47,667 nucleotides of DNA, taken from positions 1 through 47,667 of the forward strand of contig JAJCYC010000237.1 in assembly GCA_029263115.1 (NCBI GenBank), written 5' to 3'. The notes below the pieces were generated by a model, which worked only from the letters and a program-made list of their open reading frames with translations, was not told where the DNA came from and ran no database searches. Numbering within the stretch: the stretch's first letter is position 1; each line of letters opens with the position of its first letter. Of this stretch, positions 7,636 through 15,655 are shown one piece after another. Position numbers and translations under genes: made by a program. This DNA is from Pseudonocardia sp. GTDB taxonomy: Bacteria > Actinomycetota > Actinomycetes > Mycobacteriales > Pseudonocardiaceae.

Positions 7636-9050
7636 GGCCGGCGGCATCCATCGGGCCCACGGCCTCGGGCGCCGTCGCCGAGCCGCCGGCTCGGCTGCTG
7701 CTGCTGTTCGGGGGCCTGCTCGGCCCGCTGCTGGGCGGGTACCTGCTGTTCGACAAGGCGTTCGCCTACCTGCACGTGCCCGGCACGCCGCTGTTCGTCG
7801 GTGAGCTGGTGCTGGGAGTCGGGGTGCTCGGAGTCCTCGCGGCCACTCGATACCTGGTGACTCCGCTGCGCGAGGAGCCCATCCTCGCGCTGCTCGCCGC
7901 TTACGCCCTGTGGGGTGCGCTGCGTCTCCTACCCGGACTGCACGACTACGGCATCGACGCCGTGCGGGACTCAGCGCTGTGGTACTACTGCCTGAGCGCG
8001 TTCCTCATCCTGGCCACGCTGGCCCACCGGCCGGCGTTCCTGAACACGCTGCTCGGGCAGCTGGGCCGGTTGGCGCCGTGGTTGCTGCTGTGGCTTCCGA
8101 TCGGTCTGATCCTGCAACCGAGGTACACCACGTTTCCGCTGGTCCCGTTCACCGGCCTTCCAATCCTGTCCCACAAGCCGGGCAATGCGGCCCTCGCCGC
8201 CCTGCTGGTCCTGGGCTACCTGTGGCTGCTGCCCGACGAGCGCCGTACTCGGCTGCGATGGGCACTGAGCCTGCTGGCACTGCTCGTGATCGCCATGTCC
8301 GCGACGCAGAACCGCGGCGGCCTGCTCGGCGCGGCCGCGGGCGCGCTGGTCGGGCTGGCCTACCTGCGCGGTGGGCTGCGGCTCGCGGTTCAGGCCCTGG
8401 TCATTTCCGCGCTAGGATTGGGCCTGGCCACTACGCTCGCGGTGAAGGTCCCGTTCGCCGGCGTTCAGGGACGGGAGTTCTCCGCCGCGCAGCTGGTCCA
8501 GAACATCGTCAGCGTGGGGGGCGCGGAGGACTCGCCGGGCAACCTGGCGGGCACTGTCGACGGCAGGCGGGAGCTGTGGGTACGCATCCTGGACAAGCAG
8601 GTGGACGACGGCCGACTCGTCGACGGCTCCGGCTTCGGCCCGAACATCGCCGCCGACGTGGGCGAGTACGACGAGGGCAAGGAGACCCTGCGCAACCCGC
8701 ACAACTCGCATCTGCACATCCTGGCCCGGATGGGCCTGGTCGGGATCGCGCTCTGGGTCGCGCTGTGGTCGGCCTGGTACTGGCGGATGCTGCGGGGCTG
8801 CGGTCGGCTCGCCCGAGCCGGGCGGCACCGGGACCGGCAGATCGCCGTGCTGTGCATGATGTTCACCACCTCGGTGTTGGTGTCCACGTTCTTCGATCCC
8901 CAGCTGGAGGGGCCCACCGTCTCGATCCCGCTATGGACCGTCTTCGGCATCGGCATCGCCGTGACCAGCACCGGAGGCTGGTCCCGTGAGCGCGACCCCG
9001 ATCCCCGGCCGGCCCCACCGACCCGCCCGGCCCCGGCCCCGGGCGACTGA
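7632..9050 (+). CDS. O-antigen ligase/polymerase family protein (Wzy-like), copy 1
   Basis: Polytopic membrane protein of 472 residues with about 11-12 hydrophobic segments. It carries the Wzy_C-type features: a large extracytoplasmic loop after the mid-protein helices, and the conserved RNPHNSHLHILARMGLVG segment whose His is important in Wzy and WaaL enzymes. In a Wzx/Wzy pathway this protein joins undecaprenyl-PP-linked repeat units on the outer face of the membrane. GTG start overlaps the upstream stop by 4 bases, showing translational coupling to the co-polymerase. The last 25 residues are Pro/Arg-rich and cytoplasmic-looking. A second Wzy-like gene occurs at 21,421, so this locus has two candidate polymerases or one polymerase and one ligase. 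Confidence 0.85.
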   Translation: MRPAASIGPTASGAVAEPPARLLLLFGGLLGPLLGGYLLFDKAFAYLHVPGTPLFVGELVLGVGVLGVLAATRYLVTPLREEPILALLAAYALWGALRLLPGLHDYGIDAVRDSALWYYCLSAFLILATLAHRPAFLNTLLGQLGRLAPWLLLWLPIGLILQPRYTTFPLVPFTGLPILSHKPGNAALAALLVLGYLWLLPDERRTRLRWALSLLALLVIAMSATQNRGGLLGAAAGALVGLAYLRGGLRLAVQALVISALGLGLATTLAVKVPFAGVQGREFSAAQLVQNIVSVGGAEDSPGNLAGTVDGRRELWVRILDKQVDDGRLVDGSGFGPNIAADVGEYDEGKETLRNPHNSHLHILARMGLVGIALWVALWSAWYWRMLRGCGRLARAGRHRDRQIAVLCMMFTTSVLVSTFFDPQLEGPTVSIPLWTVFGIGIAVTSTGGWSRERDPDPRPAPPTRPAPAPGD

Positions 9051-9063
9051 GGCTCGACGTCAG

Positions 9064-10593
9064 ATGCCCATCCTGCGCCGGACCTCGGTGATCGTGCTCG
9101 TGCCGGTCCTGGCCGCTCTGCTGATCGGGTCCTCGCCCACCACGGCCAACCCGGTCACCGGGATCCCGGGCGCCGGACCGAGCGGCCCGGTCGGACCGAC
9201 CGAGCGCGCCTGCACCGGGGTACCGATCGCTCTCGGGAATCCGGTTCAGCGGGTCATCGACTCACACCCGGCCGGCTCGACTTTCTGCCTGGCCCCCGGT
9301 GTCCATCGGGTCAGCGCGCCGGTGCGCCCCCGGGCAGGTGATGCCCTGGTCGGGCTGCGAGGCGCGGTGCTCAGCGGTTCGCGGGTGCTCACCGACTGGC
9401 GCCCGAACGGCGCGCTGTGGTCCGCACGGGGAACCCTACCGCCGCAACCGGGTACCCACGAGTTCTGCCTGGAGACGGAGCCGAGCTGCGGGCGGACCGA
9501 GGACGTGTTCCTGGACAAGCAACGTCTGCGCCGGGTGGACTCGGTGTCGGCCGTCGTCCCCGGCACGGTGCACGCGGACTACCCGACCAGCACGATCACC
9601 CTCGCGGACGACCCCCGGTCGCGGCTGGTGGAGCAGGCGGTGGCCAAGAGCCTGGTGCAGTCCACTGTGGACGACGTCACCGTGGCCAATCTGGTCCTGG
9701 AGCAGGCGGCCAACGACGCACAGGTGGGCGCGGTGGAGAGCCGGCAGGTCAGCCCGCCGGGGCAGGGCTCGGGTTGGCGCGTCGTCAACAACGAGGTGCG
9801 GCTCAACCACGGTGTGGGCATCGGGTTCGGCGGGGCCAGCACGGTCACTGGGAACCTGATCCACCACCAGGGCCAGCTCGGGTTCGGCGTCTGGGGCACG
9901 GGGTCCGTGGTCAGCGACAACGAGGTCTCGTTCAACGGCACCGCTGGCTACTCCCCGGACTGGGAGGCCGGGGGCAGCAAGCTCTGGATGACCACCGGTG
10001 TCACGCTCGCCCGCAACCACGTGCACGACAACCTCGGGCCGGGGCTGTGGTCCGACGGCGGGAACATCGACACCACCTACGAGTACAACACGATCATCGA
10101 CAACTGGGGTGCCGGCATCCAGCACGAGATCAGCTACGACGCCGTCATCCGGTTCAACGAGGTCACCGGAAACGGCCGGCGGCACAAGGGCTGGAAGTGG
10201 GACGCCGGCATCCAGATCCAGAGCTCGGGTGGGTCCCGCGGTATCGAGGTGGCGCGCAACATGGTCACCGGCAATGCCAACGGAATCACCCTGCTCGACA
10301 GCGGGATGCGGGACACCGACGAGGACCCGGCGCCGCACGGCCCGCACCTGGTCCAGAACGTGTGGGTACACGACAACGTCGTCACGATGGGCCCGGGGGA
10401 GTTCACCGGCGCGGTGGAGGACACCGGCCGCCCCGACATCTTCACCGGCAACGGGAACCGCTTCGAGGCGAACGTCTACCGGCTGCCGTCACTGGACAGC
10501 GTGAACTTCTCCTGGCACGACCTGGACCTGGACTGGGCGGGCTGGCGGGGGTCCGGCAACGACCTCACCGGTCGGGCCGAACCCGCCGGGTGA
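9064..10593 (+). CDS. Secreted right-handed parallel beta-helix protein, copy 1
   Basis: A 509-residue exported protein. From ATG 9064 it begins MPILRRT, followed by a hydrophobic core and a signal-peptidase-like site near SSPTTANP. An in-frame GTG at 8986 would overlap the polymerase gene and place 26 extra residues before the signal peptide. The mature part has an entry segment AGSTFCLAPGVHRVS, then repeated beta-helix turns rich in NxVxxN and GIxxxxS units (for example NNEVRLNHGVGIGFGG and RNHVHDNLGPGLWSDGGNID). Such NosD/pectate-lyase-like folds bind or cut polysaccharides and include mannuronan C5-epimerases. A role in modifying the exported polymer is likely; the reaction is unknown. 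It starts 13 bases after the polymerase stop and has a paralogue at 19,889. Confidence 0.82.
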   Translation: MPILRRTSVIVLVPVLAALLIGSSPTTANPVTGIPGAGPSGPVGPTERACTGVPIALGNPVQRVIDSHPAGSTFCLAPGVHRVSAPVRPRAGDALVGLRGAVLSGSRVLTDWRPNGALWSARGTLPPQPGTHEFCLETEPSCGRTEDVFLDKQRLRRVDSVSAVVPGTVHADYPTSTITLADDPRSRLVEQAVAKSLVQSTVDDVTVANLVLEQAANDAQVGAVESRQVSPPGQGSGWRVVNNEVRLNHGVGIGFGGASTVTGNLIHHQGQLGFGVWGTGSVVSDNEVSFNGTAGYSPDWEAGGSKLWMTTGVTLARNHVHDNLGPGLWSDGGNIDTTYEYNTIIDNWGAGIQHEISYDAVIRFNEVTGNGRRHKGWKWDAGIQIQSSGGSRGIEVARNMVTGNANGITLLDSGMRDTDEDPAPHGPHLVQNVWVHDNVVTMGPGEFTGAVEDTGRPDIFTGNGNRFEANVYRLPSLDSVNFSWHDLDLDWAGWRGSGNDLTGRAEPAG

Positions 10594-10684
10594 CCACGCC
10601 GGTCAGGCCGATTCGCCGCTGAATGGTGGGTCGGTCAGGGTGCGAGCCGGGCGAGCCGGACCCCAGGATCAGACCAGCGCAGAA

Positions 10685-10719
10685 CCCCCGCGCTGCGGAG
10701 GTCTCCATCACTGCGGGGG
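10685..10719. terminator. Possible terminator between convergent genes
   Basis: CCCCCGC (10,685-10,691) pairs with GCGGGGG (10,713-10,719), leaving a 21-base loop, inside the 132-base gap between the beta-helix gene (ends 10,593) and the leftward lipoprotein gene (ends 10,726). The position is right for a terminator, but the loop is long and there is no T-tract. Nothing else was recognised in this gap. Confidence 0.35.
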
Positions 10720-10725
10720 GAGCAC

Positions 10726-11496
10726 TCAGCCGGTGTGGACGGCGCGGACCTGGTCGTTGGTGTTGAGCCCGGAGAGGATCTGGATCGTCCGGTCGCCGAT
10801 CATGCCCAGCTCGACCGAGGTCTCCCGCGCGGTGCCGTCGGGTGTCAGCTGGGTCACCGTGCCGGTGCGCCCGTTCACCCGGACCGCCGAGGCCGGCACC
10901 ACCATCGCGTTGTCGATCTTGTCCATGGCCACACTGACCCGGGCCGCGAGGCCGTCGGTCAGCCGCTCGTCGGGCTGGTCGAGCACCACGGTGACCAGGT
11001 AGCCGGCGTTGCGTCCGGGCACCGGCGGCTCGATGGCCGCCACCCTGGCCGGGCTGACCAGACCGGGCACCTGCTCGAAACTGACCTCGACCGACCGGCC
11101 GTCGGCCTCGGAGAACGGGACCACCACCTGGTGGGCGTTGACGTCCTTCAGGGTGATCAGCGTGTCACCGGCCGGGGCGTCCGCCGCGGCGCCGGGCACC
11201 GGGGTGCCGTGCGAGGCCTTCATCACCTGGCCGACCTGGCCGTTGATCCCGTCGACGACGCCGTTGTACGAGGACGGCTTGAAGGTCTTGTCCAGGCTGC
11301 GCTGGGCGAGCAGCACGTCGGCCCGGGCCTGGTCCAGGATCTGCCGCTGCACCTCGACGTCGTAGGGCCGCTCGATCTTGCGCAGCTCCTCGGCGTTCTC
11401 CGAGGCCACCCGGGACTTGCGGGCGGTCTCCACCGAGAGCTCCTGCGACACACACCCGCTGAGCAGGGGCACCAGCATCACCGACGCGGCCGCCAT
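10726..11496 (-). CDS. HlyD/RND adaptor-like lipoprotein
   Basis: About 256 residues from ATG 11,496; GTG 11,508 or 11,625 are alternative starts, and none has a convincing ribosome site. A hydrophobic stretch ends in a lipobox LLSGC, so the mature protein would be anchored outside the membrane. A helical hairpin follows (SVETARKSR through LLAQRSLDKT). Then comes a lipoyl/barrel-like segment with YNGVVDGINGQVGQVMKA and a beta-rich part ending in VVPASAVRVNGRTGTVTQL and GLNTNDQVRAV, as in membrane-fusion proteins. No permease or ABC partner is adjacent. It stands alone and opposite to the polysaccharide genes on both sides. In a Gram-positive envelope such a protein may link a membrane exporter to the wall; this is inference. 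Confidence 0.6.
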   Translation of the reverse strand: MAAASVMLVPLLSGCVSQELSVETARKSRVASENAEELRKIERPYDVEVQRQILDQARADVLLAQRSLDKTFKPSSYNGVVDGINGQVGQVMKASHGTPVPGAAADAPAGDTLITLKDVNAHQVVVPFSEADGRSVEVSFEQVPGLVSPARVAAIEPPVPGRNAGYLVTVVLDQPDERLTDGLAARVSVAMDKIDNAMVVPASAVRVNGRTGTVTQLTPDGTARETSVELGMIGDRTIQILSGLNTNDQVRAVHTG

Positions 11497-11584
11497 TGAC
11501 CCGGCCACCCGCGCCGGGCGCAGTCGCGAAGAAGCAGGCCGCCGAGGCCCGAACGGACTGGAGATCGCCGTTGATCCGGGCCCG

Positions 11585-11616
11585 CCGACGCTACGGGCGT
11601 ACGCCCGTAGCGTCGG
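11585..11616. promoter_or_regulatory. 32-bp perfect palindrome in a 358-base divergent gap
   Basis: CCGACGCTACGGGCGT (11,585-11,600) is followed directly by its exact reverse complement ACGCCCGTAGCGTCGG (11,601-11,616). It lies between the leftward lipoprotein gene (start 11,496 or upstream) and the rightward polysaccharide operon (start 11,855), where an operator shared by both promoters would be expected. If the lipoprotein actually starts at GTG 11,625, the palindrome would be coding. Apart from this palindrome and the motif at 11,716, nothing was recognised in the 11,497-11,854 gap. Confidence 0.55.
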
Positions 11617-11715
11617 AAACGTCACTCGGAGAAACGACGCCACGACCGCCCGGATACGCCTCGACCAGGTGATCACGAGCGAGCGACGGGCCGGGATCCG
11701 GTGACCGGCCACCCA

Positions 11716-11735
11716 GGATCGCCAACGTTGACGAT
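11716..11735 (+). promoter_or_regulatory. Shared 20-bp upstream motif, copy 2
   Basis: GGATCGCCAACGTTGACGAT matches the element at 5,803-5,822 in 19 of 20 bases and in the same orientation. It is 119 bases before the ATG at 11,855, against 124 bases for copy 1. The near-equal spacing to two Wzz-like genes argues for a conserved transcription signal over chance. TTGACG at 11,728-11,733 could be a -35 element. Confidence 0.5.
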
Positions 11736-11854
11736 TACCCGCACCCCCACTCGCCAGCACAGTAGCGAGGACCGAAATGGGACACCACCGAGCCGCGTCA
11801 GGGCCGGTGGACACGCGCGGGCCCCGCCGGCGCGTGCGAGGGGAAGTCGGGTCG

Positions 11855-12454
11855 ATGCGCGAGGACGTCGTTCGGCTGGCTGTGGCCGGCGCGCTGATCC
11901 GTCGCCGGTGGCCGCGGCTGGTCATCCTCGCCGTGCTCGGCGCCCTGGTCGGCGCCGGCGCGTCGCTCGTGGTGTCCCCCGGCTACGCCTCCACCAGCCG
12001 GGTGCTGCTGCAGGGCGAGTGGGACAAGACCGACACCCAGCCGGTCGATACCGTGCCGGAGCCGGCGCACCCGGTGACGATCCTGGACGGCGCCGAGACG
12101 CCCTCCCCCGCCGCCGGGCACGAACGCCACCTCGGCGTGGGCACCGTGGGCCCCGGCGCGGCCTGGACCGACCTCGCCCGGCTCGGCGAGGAGACGGTGC
12201 TGGTGGTCCGGGCCGGTCACGCCGACACCGCGTGGCTGCACACCGTGTCGCGGCAGCTCGCCGACGCGGAGATCACCGTGCTCGGCGTGGTGCTGGTGCA
12301 CCCGGACCCGAGGGACCGCACCGACGGCACCCTCTGGGACGAGCTGCACGCCGTGCGGGCACGGGCCGCGGCGCCGGCCCTGCTCGGCCAGCCGCTGATC
12401 GTCTCCACAAACGGCCACGGGCACGCAACCCCCGAGATCATGGAGGCCAGATGA
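11855..12454 (+). CDS. Shortened Wzz/BY-kinase-like protein, probable internal-deletion derivative
   Basis: A 199-residue protein. ATG 11,855 is preceded by GAGGGGAAG at good spacing; an ATG at 11,777 lacks this. The N-terminus has a basic cytoplasmic segment, one membrane helix (about 20-40) and the start of a Wzz extracytoplasmic domain (SPGYASTSRVLLQGEWDK, 41-58). After a short Pro-rich linker (about 60-105) it passes straight into what looks like the C-terminal part of a BY-kinase/ParA-like fold (ETVLVVRAGHADTAW, LADAEITVLGVVLVHPDP). The rest of the Wzz domain, TM2 and all Walker motifs are missing. The tail TNGHGHATPE echoes the SNGNGHATNG tail of the protein at 5,947. The frame is intact and the next gene overlaps by 4 bases, so it may be a functional mini co-polymerase or a fixed remnant. 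Confidence 0.65.
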   Translation: MREDVVRLAVAGALIRRRWPRLVILAVLGALVGAGASLVVSPGYASTSRVLLQGEWDKTDTQPVDTVPEPAHPVTILDGAETPSPAAGHERHLGVGTVGPGAAWTDLARLGEETVLVVRAGHADTAWLHTVSRQLADAEITVLGVVLVHPDPRDRTDGTLWDELHAVRARAAAPALLGQPLIVSTNGHGHATPEIMEAR

Positions 12455-13680
12455 GCCCGCGCGCCGCCCGTCAGCACGTCTGCATCGTGGTGCAGAACCT
12501 GCCGGTGCCGTTCGACCGCCGGGTCTGGCTGGAGTGCCAGGCGCTGCGCGCGGCCGGCCACCAGGTCTCGGTGGTCTGCCCGAAGGCGCCGGGCGACCCG
12601 GACCACCACGAGCTGGACGGCGTGCACCTCTACAAGTACCGCGCGTTCCCGCCGATCACCCGCAAGATCATGTTCGTCGCGGAGTACGCCTACTCGATCC
12701 TGGCCACCCTGCTCGGGCTGCTGCGCGCCTACCGGCGGGCCCCGTTCCGCACCGTGCAGCTGTGCAACCCGCCGGACGTGCTGTGGGTGGCCGCGCTGCC
12801 GTTCATCCTGTTCGCCCGGGTGCGCATGGTCTACGACCAGCACGACCTGTGCCCGGAGCTGTACCGCTCGCGGTTCGGCCGCGACTCCGACCTGCCCTAC
12901 CGGGCGCTGGTGGCCACCGAACGGATCACCTACGCGCTGGCCAGCCAGGTGATCTCCACCAACGAGTCCTACCGCGCGGTCGCCCTGACCCGGGGCCGCA
13001 AGCGCGCCGATGCGGTCACCGCGGTGCGCACCGGGCCGGACCCGGACCGGCTGTGCCCGGTCGAGCCCGACCCCACGCTGCGCCGGGGACACGACCACCT
13101 GCTGGCCTACCTCGGGGTGATGGGCCCGCAGGACGGCGTCGACCTGGCGCTGCGCGCGATGCACCACATCGTGCACGTGGCCGGGCGCACCGACGTGGCG
13201 CTGACCCTGCTCGGCGACGGGGACGCCGGGGCGCAGCTACGCGCCCTGTGCACCGAGCTCGACCTCGACGACCACGTGCTGTTCACCGGGCGGGCCCCGG
13301 ACGAGCTGGTGGCCCGGGTGCTGTCCACCGCCGACATCGGCCTGTCGCCGGACCCGAAGAACCCGCTCAACGACGTGTCCACCATGAACAAGACCATGGA
13401 GTACCTGGCCTTCGAGCTGCCCGTGGTGGCGTTCGACCTGGTGGAGACCCGGGTCTCGGCGGCCGACGCCGCCGACTACGCCGAGCCGAACCGGGTCGAC
13501 GACTTCGCCGAGACGGTGCTGCGGCTGCTCGACGACGATCTGCGCCGCAAGCAGATGGGGGTCGCCGGCCGGCGGCGGGTGTGCGACGTCCTCGCCTGGC
13601 GCCACCAGGTGCCCGCGTACCTGTCCGTCTACGACCGTGTCGTACGACCGCGTACCGCGCGGAAAGTGAGCGAGCGCTGA
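12451..13680 (+). CDS. GT4-type glycosyltransferase
   Basis: A 409-residue cytoplasmic or membrane-associated GT-B enzyme that adds a sugar to the lipid-linked repeat unit. The N-terminal domain starts VCIVVQNLPVPFDRRVWLECQAL, a typical opening for WbuB/WcaI-like actinobacterial GT4 enzymes. The hydrophobic patch VLWVAALPFILFARVRMVYDQHD probably contacts the membrane. The C-terminal nucleotide-binding domain has YLGVMGPQDGVDLALRAM, LLGDGDAGAQLRAL, FTGRAPDELVARVLSTADIGLSPDP and NKTMEYLAFELPVVAFDL. Donor and acceptor are unknown. ATG 12,451 overlaps the upstream stop (ATGA) and its own stop overlaps the asparagine synthase start (TGATG), so it belongs to one tightly coupled operon. Confidence 0.9.
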   Translation: MSPRAARQHVCIVVQNLPVPFDRRVWLECQALRAAGHQVSVVCPKAPGDPDHHELDGVHLYKYRAFPPITRKIMFVAEYAYSILATLLGLLRAYRRAPFRTVQLCNPPDVLWVAALPFILFARVRMVYDQHDLCPELYRSRFGRDSDLPYRALVATERITYALASQVISTNESYRAVALTRGRKRADAVTAVRTGPDPDRLCPVEPDPTLRRGHDHLLAYLGVMGPQDGVDLALRAMHHIVHVAGRTDVALTLLGDGDAGAQLRALCTELDLDDHVLFTGRAPDELVARVLSTADIGLSPDPKNPLNDVSTMNKTMEYLAFELPVVAFDLVETRVSAADAADYAEPNRVDDFAETVLRLLDDDLRRKQMGVAGRRRVCDVLAWRHQVPAYLSVYDRVVRPRTARKVSER

Positions 13681-15608
13681 TGTGCGGCATCGCGGGCAGC
13701 TACCTCTGGCCGGACGGCGGCCCGGTCACCGACCGGCTCAGCAAGGTCATCGCGCACCGGGGCCCGGACGCCGAGGGCCGCTACACCCACCGGGCCGGCC
13801 CCGGCGAGGTCAACCTGGGCCACCGGCGGCTGTCGATCGTGGACCTGTCCGAGACCGGGGCGCAGCCGATGGTCATCGACGGGTTGGCGCTGTCCTACAA
13901 CGGCGAGCTGTACAACGCTCCCGAGCTGCGCGCCGAGCTGGCTGGCGCGGGAGTCCGGTTCCGCGGCAGCTCCGACACCGAGGTGCTGCTGCAGGCCTGG
14001 CGGCGCTGGGGCACCGACTGCCTGCCCCGGCTGCGCGGGATGTTCGCGTTCGCGGTGTTCGACGAGCGCACCGGCGAGCTGGTGCTGGCCCGCGACCAGC
14101 TGGGCATCAAGCCGCTGTTCCTGGTCCGGCGCGACGGCGGCCTGCTGTTCAGCTCCGAGCTCAAGTCGCTGGCCGCGGTGCTCGGCGGCGAGCTGCGGGT
14201 GGACGAGTCGGCCCTGGTCGCCTCGCTGCTCTACTACTGGGTGCCGGACAGCCGCTGCGCGTACCGGGAGGCCGAGAAGCTGCCGCCGGGCAGCTGGCTG
14301 CGCATCCGACCGGACGGTAGGACCGAGCGCGGCACGTTCTGGTCGCTGCGCGAGGTGGCCGAGCGGGGCGCCGGCGAGCCCGAGCCCAGCGCCGAGGAAC
14401 TGCACGAGATCATCGCCGACTCCACCCGCTGCCACCTGCTCGCCGACGTGCCGGTGGCGACCTTCCTGTCCGGCGGACTGGACTCCAGCTACCTGACCGC
14501 GCTGGCCGCGCAGACCCAGCCGGGCATCGCGGCCTACACCATCGGCTTCCGCCCGCAGGACGCCAAGTTCGAGGCGATGCCCGACGACCTGGCCTACGCC
14601 CGCAAGGTGGCCGCCCGGTTCGGGGTGGACCTGCGCGAGATCGAGATCGCACCGAACCTGCAGGACATGCTGCCGCTGATGACCCACCACCTGGACGAGC
14701 CGATCGGCGACCCGGCGGCGATCAACACCTACCTGATCTGCACCGCCGCCCGGGAGGCCGGGGTGAAGGTGATGCTGTCCGGGATGGGCGCCGACGAGCT
14801 GTTCGCCGGCTACCGCAAGCACCTGGCCAACCTGCTCGCGCTGCGCTACCAGCGCACCCCCCGGGCGCTACGGGCCCCGGTGGAGTCACTGGTGGGCCGG
14901 CTGCCGGTGGCCAGCTCACGCCGGGGCTACCGCACCGTGCGCTGGGCCAAACGCTTCCTGTCGTTCGCCGAGCTGCCCGAGGAGACCGCGTTCCGGCGCA
15001 GCTACACCATGTACGACCGGGCCGAGCTGCTCGACCTGCTGCACCCCGACCTGGCCGGCTGCGTCGACGACGTGCTCACCGAGCACGCCGACACCTACCA
15101 CGACAACGCGCTGGACGACCACGTCAACCGGATGTGCCTGGCCGACTCCCGGATGTTCCTGCCCGGGCTCAACCTCACCTACACCGACCGGGCCAGCATG
15201 GCCGCCTCCACCGAGGTGCGCACCCCGTTCGTCGACGTCCGGGTGGTCGAGGCCGCGTTCCGCATCCCCGGCTCCAGCAAGATCGTCGGTCGGCGGAGCA
15301 AGGCGGCGCTCAAGCAGGCCGCGCTGTCCACCCTGCCGGCGGAGATCGTGCACCGGCCGAAGGGGCTGTTCAGCGCGCCGCTACGGGCCTGGATGAGCCG
15401 CGACCTGGCCCCGCTGGTGCGCGAGGTGGTGCACGACGGCGCGCTGGTCCGGGCCGGGCTGCTGCGCTCCGAGGCGCTGCAGCGGCTGGCCGCCGAGGAC
15501 GCCGCCGGCCGCAGCGACCACGCCAAGCACCTCTGGCACGTGCTGACCCTGGAGTACTGGTATCGCGCCGCCACCGAAGGCGGCTCCGGCCAGACCCGCG
15601 CCGCCTGA
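13680..15608 (+). CDS. asnB: Asparagine synthase (glutamine-hydrolysing), polysaccharide-cluster type
   Basis: A 642-residue two-domain amidotransferase. The class II glutaminase domain starts at the invariant Cys2 (MCGIAGSYLW) and includes RGPDAEG, GHRRLSIVDLSETGAQPM and SYNGELYN. The synthetase domain has the ATP pyrophosphatase loop SGGLDSS at 264-270, GMGADELFAGY, and the C-terminal VRTPFVDVRVVE and KGLFSAPL. All catalytic elements are present. In surface polysaccharide loci, homologues such as WbpS are thought to amidate a uronic acid carboxylate rather than aspartate. The 6-dehydrogenase at 2,134 makes a uronamide sugar plausible here; that is inference. The start overlaps the upstream stop. 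Confidence 0.92.
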   Translation: MCGIAGSYLWPDGGPVTDRLSKVIAHRGPDAEGRYTHRAGPGEVNLGHRRLSIVDLSETGAQPMVIDGLALSYNGELYNAPELRAELAGAGVRFRGSSDTEVLLQAWRRWGTDCLPRLRGMFAFAVFDERTGELVLARDQLGIKPLFLVRRDGGLLFSSELKSLAAVLGGELRVDESALVASLLYYWVPDSRCAYREAEKLPPGSWLRIRPDGRTERGTFWSLREVAERGAGEPEPSAEELHEIIADSTRCHLLADVPVATFLSGGLDSSYLTALAAQTQPGIAAYTIGFRPQDAKFEAMPDDLAYARKVAARFGVDLREIEIAPNLQDMLPLMTHHLDEPIGDPAAINTYLICTAAREAGVKVMLSGMGADELFAGYRKHLANLLALRYQRTPRALRAPVESLVGRLPVASSRRGYRTVRWAKRFLSFAELPEETAFRRSYTMYDRAELLDLLHPDLAGCVDDVLTEHADTYHDNALDDHVNRMCLADSRMFLPGLNLTYTDRASMAASTEVRTPFVDVRVVEAAFRIPGSSKIVGRRSKAALKQAALSTLPAEIVHRPKGLFSAPLRAWMSRDLAPLVREVVHDGALVRAGLLRSEALQRLAAEDAAGRSDHAKHLWHVLTLEYWYRAATEGGSGQTRAA

Positions 15609-15655
15609 CCCGCCAACCGCCCCGACACCCAGCAAGCCCCGACCGAGGGAGAGCA

